A stretch of 64,000 bases of DNA from Nostoc sp. UHCC 0302. Lineage in GTDB: Bacteria > Cyanobacteriota > Cyanobacteriia > Cyanobacteriales > Nostocaceae. The notes beneath the pieces were generated by a model that saw only the letters and a list, made by a program, of their open reading frames with translations, was not told the DNA's origin and did no database searches. This document shows positions 57,584 through 64,000 of this stretch, in pieces. The position numbers and the translations under genes were made by a program. The stretch's first letter is position 1; every line of letters starts with the position of its first letter. The DNA is taken from contig NZ_CP151099.1 in assembly GCF_038096175.1 (NCBI RefSeq), positions 7,852,001-7,916,000 on the forward strand, written 5' to 3'.

Positions 57584-57609
57584 AGAGACGTAACTCTAAT
57601 TACGTCTCT
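57584..57609. terminator. Hairpin AGAGACGTAA, possible terminator between convergent genes
   Basis: Ten-base perfect stem AGAGACGTAA/TTACGTCTCT with loop CTCTAA. No long T run follows on either strand. The stem repeats the first eight bases of the terminator at 57315. It lies between the small ORF and the coiled-coil gene that ends at 57624. Confidence 0.6.
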
Positions 57610-57623
57610 ATAACTTAACAGGC

Positions 57624-58706
57624 TTATTTATTTTTAACTTGACTTTTTGCTTGCTCTAAAGCTATTTCTTTGATTGCTTGATATGAATTCACATTTGCAG
57701 TTCCTTCAATAGCTTTAACAGCCAAATCTTGAACTTGTTTTAGGGCAGATTCAAGTTGTTTAGAAAGGTTTTGAATGCGTGTTTCTTGATTAGTAATAGT
57801 TTGTTCTAAAGAGTGTAGTCTCTGTTCATAGAAACGCTTTTGCCCATCCACTTCTTTAGCATATAAATCTGCTTTTACCTTAGCTTGATAGTGGGCAATG
57901 CCTTTTCCTTCTTCTGTAGCTTTTTTGATAGCGGCTTCTTTATCTTTAGGAAATGCCTCTACTTTAGCTTTATATTCATCAAATTGTTTTTCTCTCTCAG
58001 AAATTACCTTCTCTCGTTCAGCCTGCTGTTTTTCTGTTTCTTCTAGTAATTCTTCTAGCTCTTTATATAACGCTTTTTGTCGTTGTTCGTATTCATCAGC
58101 CTCAAGTTTGCGCCTGAGTTCTAAATCATACTTATACTCTGCTGTATCTCGTTGCCGAGTTTTATTGAGATTTTCATTCCTTTCTTTTATCGCTTGTTGA
58201 TGTTCGTCTTGCTCTTTACCCCAAGCGTTCCTTTGATCTAGTATTTCTTGTGATAATACCTCATAGCGCTGGCTAAACTCTTCCTGATAAGCTTTGGAAT
58301 TATCTTCGTAAGATTGGATGAGAGTATCTAAGATATCTTCAGAAATTTCTAAATTATGTAATTGTGTTAATTGCTCAACTTCCTGCTCTACAAATTCTCT
58401 AATTTCTTCTAGCTTAGAAGCTCTTGTAGTTAGTTGTTCTGATAATTCATTAGCAGCACTACCAAAGCCTAACTGAATCTTTACTAAGCTTTCAATTGTA
58501 GAATTCATCTTTTGCTGGACAGTAGAAGGCTGATTCATAGCTGTTTTCTCTACTCTAGGTTTTTCTGGAGCTACAGGTTGGTTTTGTTTTCCTGCTTGGT
58601 CAAGTTGCGATTTAAGCGCCGCTTTTTCTTTAGCTAGCTCCTCATATGCTTGCAGAATCTCAACTTTAGTATTTTTGTCCGTTAGTTTTTTTACTACCAC
58701 AATCAA
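57624..58706 (-). CDS. Coiled-coil-rich protein A (paralogue of the next gene)
   Basis: A 360-residue, highly charged protein with no signal peptide or membrane span. Residues 1-60 are a short hydrophilic lead (MIVVVKKLTDKNTKVEILQA); about 60-330 form nearly continuous coiled coil rich in E, K and Q (ELRRKLEADEYEQRQKALYK; LEELLEETEKQQAEREKVIS). A few segments match the next gene: QLGFGSAANELSEQL, EREKVxxERxxxFxEYxxKVxAFPxxxEAAxKKA and QLESALKQVQDLAVKA. Such proteins often form filaments in filamentous cyanobacteria, but this is inference. The next gene lies 48 bases upstream on the same strand. Confidence 0.75.
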   Translation of the reverse strand: MIVVVKKLTDKNTKVEILQAYEELAKEKAALKSQLDQAGKQNQPVAPEKPRVEKTAMNQPSTVQQKMNSTIESLVKIQLGFGSAANELSEQLTTRASKLEEIREFVEQEVEQLTQLHNLEISEDILDTLIQSYEDNSKAYQEEFSQRYEVLSQEILDQRNAWGKEQDEHQQAIKERNENLNKTRQRDTAEYKYDLELRRKLEADEYEQRQKALYKELEELLEETEKQQAEREKVISEREKQFDEYKAKVEAFPKDKEAAIKKATEEGKGIAHYQAKVKADLYAKEVDGQKRFYEQRLHSLEQTITNQETRIQNLSKQLESALKQVQDLAVKAIEGTANVNSYQAIKEIALEQAKSQVKNK

Positions 58707-58754
58707 CCTCCTACTTCAAAAATGAAAAATAATTAGGGGAATTCAAAATAATTT

Positions 58755-59738
58755 CTATTTAGTAGCAGAACTACCAAAAGCCTTCATAGCTAAATCTTGT
58801 GCTTGTTTCAATGCAGTTTGTAGTTGAGCAGATATACCTTCTATTTGTTCAGTTTGTTTCTTAATCGTTTCTTCTAAAGATTGAATTCTTAATTCATAGC
58901 TCTGTTTATTAGCTTCCCATTCTTTATCAAATAAATCAGCTTCAACTTTAGTCTTTTGATTTGTTTCTTTGATTGCTTCTTCTCTAGCTTTTTTAACTGC
59001 TTCTTCGAGTTCGTTAGGAAATGCAGCTACTTTTTGTTGATATTCTGTAAATAGGGGCTGACGTTCTGTAAGTACTTTTTCTCTTTCTGCCCAGTCTTTA
59101 TCTTTTTGTTGGTTGCTTTCTCGTATTTCCCTTTCCTGTTGTCGCTTTTTCTCGTCGTAGGCGTCTGTATTCAGTTTATGAGTAGTTCCTAATTTATACT
59201 GATATTCTTCTTGCTCTTGTTGGCGTTGTTTTGCTGATAAATCATTGTATGCTTGCAGCTTTTCTTCATACTCTGCTTGCTCTTTTTGCCATTCTTTACG
59301 CCTAGTTGTAACTTCTTTTTCTAATGCTTCTTTCTTACTAGTAATATCTTGTTCTAAAGTTTTTAGCTTTTCTTGATGTTCTTGATTTAAAATATCTAAA
59401 ACATCTGCGACTATTCTAATTTGTTGAAGTTCTTGCAGACGTTGAGTTTCAATTTCTATAGCTTGGTTCAATTCATCTAATCTGGAGTTTTCTTTAGCTA
59501 ATTTTTCAGATAGTGCATTTACAACACTGCCAAATTCTAATTGCAAATCAGCTAAACCTTTAACAATGCTATCGACGGTGTATGTCAAAGCTGCTTCGAG
59601 AATTTCTTGGTTTTTTGCTTTTTCTGCTTCTTCTTGTTTAGTTGCTATCTTTGATTCCAGCTTTTTCTTTTCTATAAGAATTTGTTGAAATGCTTGCATT
59701 AGTTGTTGTTTGCTGTCTTTGACTGCAACTATAGTCAT
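58755..59738 (-). CDS. Coiled-coil-rich protein B (paralogue of the preceding gene)
   Basis: A 327-residue protein beginning MTIVAVKDSKQQLMQAFQQI, then a nearly continuous coiled coil (QEYQYKLGTTHKLNTDAYDE; REIRESNQQKDKDWAEREKV). Shared blocks with the neighbouring protein, in the same order, are QLEFGSVVNALSEKL, the middle EREKVLTERQPLFTEYQQKV line ending AAFPNELEEAVKKA, and QLQTALKQAQDLAMKA at the end. The pair therefore arose by tandem duplication and may form a heterodimer. The two genes are 48 bases apart, so this is probably one operon with this gene first. The function is unknown. Confidence 0.75.
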   Translation of the reverse strand: MTIVAVKDSKQQLMQAFQQILIEKKKLESKIATKQEEAEKAKNQEILEAALTYTVDSIVKGLADLQLEFGSVVNALSEKLAKENSRLDELNQAIEIETQRLQELQQIRIVADVLDILNQEHQEKLKTLEQDITSKKEALEKEVTTRRKEWQKEQAEYEEKLQAYNDLSAKQRQQEQEEYQYKLGTTHKLNTDAYDEKKRQQEREIRESNQQKDKDWAEREKVLTERQPLFTEYQQKVAAFPNELEEAVKKAREEAIKETNQKTKVEADLFDKEWEANKQSYELRIQSLEETIKKQTEQIEGISAQLQTALKQAQDLAMKAFGSSATK

Positions 59739-60224
59739 ATTTCAACTCCCTTGAATAGACAATGATGAATGAGGTAGCAAGGTATACCAAATACTACCCG
59801 ATGCAGACATCAGGGTAGCTTTTAAATCAGTATTTAAAGCACAGTGCAAATACTGAATTTAAGAAACATATGACACTTAACTGTGGCGTGAATTCTCCAC
59901 AGCAATGTCCTCTTATTTCTTAAGTATGGTTGATTATTTGAAGCTTGATAGTAATTTTGTACTATTGATTGTACTTAACTTGATCTGCTGTTGTCAAGAC
60001 AGAATCGATGTTATTCAGGAATTTTGGGAATTAAAGATGCAAAATTGCTCAAAAGACTATTAGCAGCTTGTATCTCGAATCATTTACAATATAGAGGGGT
60101 CTGTTGCAGATGTTACTATTTGTAAAGGAATTTCTCCCAGTATGAAGCGTAGGCGCACTGAGATTAGATAATTGTCTCAATCATCATATTGATACAGCCG
60201 CAGTCCCAGACTTTTGTGATATCA
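59739..60224. other. Divergent gap between the coiled-coil operon and sphR
   Basis: 486 bases, AT-rich. An inverted pair CAGTATTT/AAATACTG lies at 59829-59855 near the coiled-coil operon and could be an operator or mRNA hairpin. Upstream of sphR I looked for tandem CTTAACC-type Pho-box octamers and saw none that were convincing. Confidence 0.45.
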
Positions 60225-60977
60225 ATGTACACCAGTGAATCAACTAAGTATTCTGCAAGAGCGGATATCGGACAAACCAGCCGTATCCTAGTAGTAGAAG
60301 ATGAAGAACTGATCCAGGAAATGCTAGCTGTAGCATTAGAAGAGGAAGGTTATGGGGTGATAACTGCCCCCGATGGGCGATCTGCTATAGAGTATCTTAA
60401 AAGCTTTGAACCTAGCTCAGGAGAACTTCCCTTTGACTTGGTAATTCTTGATTTGATGCTGCCTCAGATCAATGGGTTAGATATTTGCCGCTTGCTGCGT
60501 CATCAAGGCAACCCAGTACCGATTTTAATGCTCAGTGCTAAGGGTAGTGAAACTGACCGCGTTTTGGGGCTAGAAGTGGGAGCAGATGACTACCTGACTA
60601 AACCCTTTAGTATGCGCGAATTAGTAGCGCGTTGTCGCGCTCTACTCCGCCGTCAACGCTTAAGTAGTTTGCCTCAACTGCCAGTATTAAAATATAAGGA
60701 TGTGATCTTGAATCCTCAAGAGTGCCGCGTGGTGGTTCGTGGTCAAGAGGTGAATCTTTCTCCCAAAGAGTTCCGCTTGCTGGAACTGTTTATGAGTTAT
60801 GCCCGCCGGGTATGGTCACGCGAGCAATTGCTAGATCAAGTTTGGGGGCCAGATTTCGTTGGGGATAGTAAAACTGTAGACGTTCATATCCGTTGGTTAC
60901 GCGAAAAATTAGAGCAAGACCCCAGTCGCCCCGAATATATTGTGACTGTGCGAGGTTTTGGCTATAGATTTGGATAA
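60225..60977 (+). CDS. sphR: Phosphate-response regulator SphR (PhoB type)
   Basis: An OmpR/PhoB-family response regulator of 250 residues that activates genes for phosphate uptake. From ATG at 60225 (MYTSESTKYSARADIGQTSR) it has the receiver domain with ILVVEDEELI, phospho-Asp in LVILDLMLPQINGLD and Lys in YLTKPFSM, then a C-terminal winged HTH (LSPKEFRLLELFMSY; DSKTVDVHIRWLREKLEQ). A TTG at 60189 would add 12 residues and is less likely. It is followed 53 bases later by sphS, and the phoU gene overlaps that. The identity rests on this gene order. Confidence 0.9.
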   Translation: MYTSESTKYSARADIGQTSRILVVEDEELIQEMLAVALEEEGYGVITAPDGRSAIEYLKSFEPSSGELPFDLVILDLMLPQINGLDICRLLRHQGNPVPILMLSAKGSETDRVLGLEVGADDYLTKPFSMRELVARCRALLRRQRLSSLPQLPVLKYKDVILNPQECRVVVRGQEVNLSPKEFRLLELFMSYARRVWSREQLLDQVWGPDFVGDSKTVDVHIRWLREKLEQDPSRPEYIVTVRGFGYRFG

Positions 60978-61030
60978 TTAGTTGAGATAGTTGCTAGTTT
61001 TTAGTAGTCACCAAGAAACTAACAACTCAA

Positions 61031-62365
61031 ATGCTCTTATTGGGATTTCTTCTGGGTTTAGCGGTAGGCATTGGGTTTTGGGTTTGGCAACAGGTTCAAC
61101 TTAACCGCTACCTGGGGCGTGGACTCCATCAACCGTTAAACTCCCATGCTTACAAGGTAGCACTGCCGCTGATTCCTCGTCTGCGGCGGGAAATATTCAT
61201 GGTGAAGCAGCAACGGCAAGATTTGCAGCAGTCGTTGCAAACTTACCAAGATTTGCTGGATTTTGCTCCAGTAGGATATTTGCAGGTGGATGAAGAAAAT
61301 CAGCTACTTTGGTGCAATCAGCAAGCGCGGGAAGTATTGTATCTGCAAAGATGGCAACCGGGACAGGTGCGCTTGTTATTGGAGTTGGTTCGGTCTTATG
61401 AACTTGACCAGTTAATTGAGCAAACTCGTGATTGGCAAAAACCACAGACAAAGGAGTGGCTTTTTCACCCTTCTTGTGACAATGCGGCAGAAATGCCAAC
61501 AATCAAATCTTTAACTTTACGGGCGTCCAGCTTACCCTTACCTAATGGACAAGTAGGAGTATTTTTAGAAAATCGTCAACCTCTATTAGATATAAATCAA
61601 GCACGCGATCGCTCTTTTTCTGATTTAGCTCATGAACTCAGAACACCGCTGACTTCAATTCGGCTGGTTGCAGAAACGTTACAAAACCGCTTGGAACCAC
61701 CTTTAGATCGCTGGGTTAAGCGCCTGATGCAGGAAGTTGATCGGCTGATTAGCTTGGTGCAAAGCTGGTTAGAACTAACGCAAATGGAAACCAATCCCAC
61801 CATTCAATTGCAGCCTGAAGCAGTGGAAGTGCGATCGCTCATTACCTCTGTCTGGGAAACGCTAGAACCATTGGCACAGAAACAAAATTTGTCTCTTAAC
61901 TATTCTGGCCCAGAAAATCTTTGGATAAAAGTAGATAAAAGCCGTATTCACCAAGTTTTTCTGAATTTGTTAGACAACAGCATCAAGTACAGTCTTCCGC
62001 AGACAACCATTTACGTCCAGGCTAAAATCTTATCGACAAAGGAGACTGATAAAAGCGCTCCTGCTTCCCCAGTTTTAGAAATAAATCTTATTGATTCTGG
62101 AGTTGGTTTTTCTCAAGCAGATTTGCCCCATGTTTTTGAGCGATTTTATCGCGGGGATCAAGCACGGACTCACTCACCATTAAAAGATAGTAATTCGATA
62201 AGAGCGATTGTTGGTAATGGTTTGGGTTTGGCGATCGTCCGACAAATTGTTCTCGCTCACCGTGGTTCAATTAAAGCTATGAACCATCCAGAAACTGGTG
62301 GTGCATGGATGCAAATTCAACTTCCTGAAGCTGTGGCAAACTCCCTTGGCCAAGACTATAGTTAA
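61031..62365 (+). CDS. sphS: Phosphate-sensing histidine kinase SphS (PhoR type)
   Basis: A 444-residue membrane kinase. One N-terminal hydrophobic segment (LLLGFLLGLAVGIGFWVW) is followed by a linker and a PAS domain (about 78-180: FAPVGYLQVDEENQLLWC), the phospho-acceptor His in FSDLAHELRTPLTSIRLVAE near 199-215, and an HATPase with NLLDNSIKYS (N box), DSGVGF (G1) and GNGLGLAIV (G2). The short N-terminus and PAS domain match cyanobacterial SphS. The 3' end precedes phoU, which starts 29 bases on. Regulation by PhoU/Pst is established for related systems. Confidence 0.92.
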   Translation: MLLLGFLLGLAVGIGFWVWQQVQLNRYLGRGLHQPLNSHAYKVALPLIPRLRREIFMVKQQRQDLQQSLQTYQDLLDFAPVGYLQVDEENQLLWCNQQAREVLYLQRWQPGQVRLLLELVRSYELDQLIEQTRDWQKPQTKEWLFHPSCDNAAEMPTIKSLTLRASSLPLPNGQVGVFLENRQPLLDINQARDRSFSDLAHELRTPLTSIRLVAETLQNRLEPPLDRWVKRLMQEVDRLISLVQSWLELTQMETNPTIQLQPEAVEVRSLITSVWETLEPLAQKQNLSLNYSGPENLWIKVDKSRIHQVFLNLLDNSIKYSLPQTTIYVQAKILSTKETDKSAPASPVLEINLIDSGVGFSQADLPHVFERFYRGDQARTHSPLKDSNSIRAIVGNGLGLAIVRQIVLAHRGSIKAMNHPETGGAWMQIQLPEAVANSLGQDYS

Positions 62366-62393
62366 AAATATCTTCACGTTTGAGACTACAAGT

Positions 62394-63062
62394 GTGAAAG
62401 CTGTCCGTTTTATTCCCCATCCTCAAAGACCTCAGCTAGCACGCGCCATTAGGCGCTTAGAACGGGATGTATTACGCATGGGAGCTTTGGTAGAACAATC
62501 ATTTCGCCTTAGCCACCAAGCGTTATTTTCCCGCGATTTAACAGCAGCAGAGGAACTTCCTCGATTAGATAAAAAAATTGATCGCTTTTATAGACAAATA
62601 GAATCAGACTGTACGGCAATAATGACGCTGCAAGCACCTACAGCTCAAGATTTGCGTTGCTTGAGTGCTTTTATGCAGCTAGTGCGAGACTTAGAGCGCA
62701 TTGGCGATTACGCCAAGGATCTCGCTAAGATTGCGATTAAAATCTTTCCTTATCCACCTCATGCGTCTTTACCAGAGATTGCAGTCATGTCTCACCACGC
62801 ACAGGCGATGTTAGCAACCAGCTTAGTGGCTTTGGCAGATTTGGATGAAGCCGGTGGGCGAAACATAAAGCATCTGGATGACACTGTAGACGATGCCTAC
62901 GATCGCCTTTATCATACTTTAGCCCACCAGCGAGATGTTCAAGGCGTGGTCGAGCCAATTGTACTGCTGGCGCTAGCGATTCGTTGTCTGGAACGTATGG
63001 CAGATCATGCCACAAATATCGGTCAAAGAGTGGCATATATTGTCACCGGCCAACGCTCTTAG
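62394..63062 (+). CDS. phoU: PhoU-family negative regulator of phosphate signalling (SphU)
   Basis: A 222-residue two-repeat helical protein from GTG at 62394 (MKAVRFIPHPQRPQLARAIR). Each repeat has the PhoU pattern of three long helices; the metal-binding E/D-x3-D signatures are visible as DLERIGDYAKDLA in the first and CLERMADHATNIGQ in the second. In cyanobacteria SphU keeps SphS off when phosphate is plentiful. An open frame further upstream to 62298 overlaps sphS and adds 32 non-homologous residues. The three genes form one operon. About 940 bases of AT-rich DNA follow. Confidence 0.92.
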   Translation: MKAVRFIPHPQRPQLARAIRRLERDVLRMGALVEQSFRLSHQALFSRDLTAAEELPRLDKKIDRFYRQIESDCTAIMTLQAPTAQDLRCLSAFMQLVRDLERIGDYAKDLAKIAIKIFPYPPHASLPEIAVMSHHAQAMLATSLVALADLDEAGGRNIKHLDDTVDDAYDRLYHTLAHQRDVQGVVEPIVLLALAIRCLERMADHATNIGQRVAYIVTGQRS

Positions 63063-64000
63063 TTAGACGTAGAGAATAGAAAATTACAAGCTAGTTGTAT
63101 GCAAAAAGAACTTTGAGCGGAGGAGGCCATTGCTCTAAGCTTCGGGATAATCACGGCAGTTGCTACAACTACAGAAACTAAACCAATGGACTACTTACCT
63201 ATTGGAGGAACTGGCGTAATCAGTAATTTACGCATTGTGCCAGCCCCTTGCTTTCGCTAGCTCACTCTTCTGGAATGATAATACAGTTTTTTCTACAAAT
63301 ACCACTATAGATAGATGTTAAATTAAAATCAAGTTTGATTAATGTTGAGCTATATATAATACTTGTTTCAGTATTATTACTTAATTATCTTATTTTTTTG
63401 TTATTTATATTACATTTAAAATAAAAATTAACTAACTAATATACATTTCACGAAAAGCTTACCTGTTCTTAAACTTACAGGATTAGAGTAACCAGATATA
63501 ACCTCAAGGCTGTTTTATATCTGACTAAGTGATAAAGCTGGGTAATTTATAAAATTCAATTTCAATTATTTAATATAAAATTTTATAATTTTTTAATAAT
63601 TAAAAACATCTCTAACAGTTGTTTTTCATGATGTTTTTATGCAGAAAACTTTTCTGAAAGCTGTGTTTTAGCCTTGATTTATAGCAATAATTAAACTAAA
63701 AGAGTTTTTGCAAATTATGATTAAGTAATTAAACAATTAAGATAAAATTTTTTGATAAATTCATTCTTCAATTGTCCACTGTATCAGTAAGCTGGCTTAA
63801 GCCTATTAACGTTAACTATGCCATAGCATTTATATATCTAATTTAGCTTTGATAATTATCAGCTTCGGCATTAAATCATTTGGAATAGATCGGCTTATTA
63901 AAATTTGCCAGAATACCTTGGATTAAATTTCAACCAATCAAAATTTCTAATCTAGAAAACCCTTTAATGATGCATTTTACAAGTCTTATCCCACACTCTC
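63063..64000. other. 938-base AT-rich end region with a possible gene remnant
   Basis: No full gene. At 63186-63260 the 24-codon frame MDYLPIGGTGVISNLRIVPA resembles the start of glycoside hydrolase family 15 proteins (M-Y-PI-x-G-(I/V)-x2-L-x-(T)V), then stops at once. An AGGAGG box at 63120-63125 is far upstream of it. The rest, especially 63300-63640, is very AT-rich with homopolymer runs, and no promoter or RNA could be assigned. Confidence 0.35.

Noticed and set aside
59739-60224. Pho-box upstream of sphR
   Set aside because: No tandem octamers of the cyanobacterial CTTAACC type could be aligned.

Overview
The window looks like a chromosomal segment of a filamentous, probably Nostocales, cyanobacterium (Nostoc/Calothrix/Tolypothrix type). 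Reasons: many copies of the cyanobacterial HIP1 octamer GCGATCGC on both strands, low-to-moderate GC, many multi-domain two-component and Ser/Thr kinases, several Uma2-type endonuclease genes, a CHAT-TPR protein, heptamer STRR repeats and palindromic repeats between genes, and cyanobacterial markers (sphR-sphS-phoU, DUF2499-DUF3593, cyanobacterial-type CobT, a CSP41b-like epimerase). No rRNA, tRNA or CRISPR array was seen. Assignments rest on reading the sequence; no database search was possible.

Layout. 1-4.2 kb: a truncated minus-strand gene at the edge, then a hybrid histidine kinase gene cut in two by a complete IS1380-family element with a 4-bp target duplication. 4.3-8 kb: LivH-type permease, a 45-residue membrane protein, lipoyl synthase and a response regulator. 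8.3-14 kb: one 1890-residue Ser/Thr kinase - AAA - GAF - histidine kinase. 14-23 kb: sugar and envelope metabolism (SMP-30 lactonase, CSP41-like epimerase, family 4 glycosyltransferase, two polyprenyl-phosphate sugar transferases, an apparent Gmd/Fcl chimera, a MalG-type permease) plus 5-formyl-THF cyclo-ligase. 23-27 kb: a giant protein joining a coiled-coil, acidic N-terminus to an Hsp70/actin-like ATPase. 28-35 kb: Crp-family regulator, DUF2232 membrane protein, CobT, a PotD-like lipoprotein, a methyltransferase and a divergent LysR regulator. 36-44 kb: a CHAT-TPR protein with 14 nearly identical 40-residue repeats, an Uma2 protein, a U32 peptidase-family protein carrying repeat insertions, and a GT2 glycosyltransferase between direct repeats. 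44.5-57 kb: mostly housekeeping (dNTP triphosphohydrolase, HicAB, Uma2, Fe-S aldo/keto reductase, bifunctional nuclease, riboflavin synthase, M23 peptidase, BirA, PgeF, retropepsin-like protease, polysaccharide pyruvyl transferase, DUF2499/DUF3593, HisA). 57-60 kb: a tandem pair of paralogous coiled-coil proteins. 60-63 kb: sphR-sphS-phoU phosphate-sensing operon, then about 0.9 kb of AT-rich DNA without a convincing gene.

How the genes fit together. The 15-23 kb genes could together supply exopolysaccharide initiation and sugar-nucleotide chemistry, but they lie on both strands and do not form one operon. The clearest operons are sphR-sphS-phoU, hicA-hicB, DUF2499-DUF3593 and probably DUF2232-cobT. 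The window is rich in genome-rearrangement marks: IS insertion, a deletion fusion, expanded tandem repeats, repeats inserted within a coding region, nested palindromic repeats and three apparent gene remnants. The most unusual items are the gmd-fcl chimera, the repeat-riddled U32 gene, the CHAT-TPR repeat array and the Hsp70-like coiled-coil giant. I did not find a clear new multi-gene defence or signalling system.
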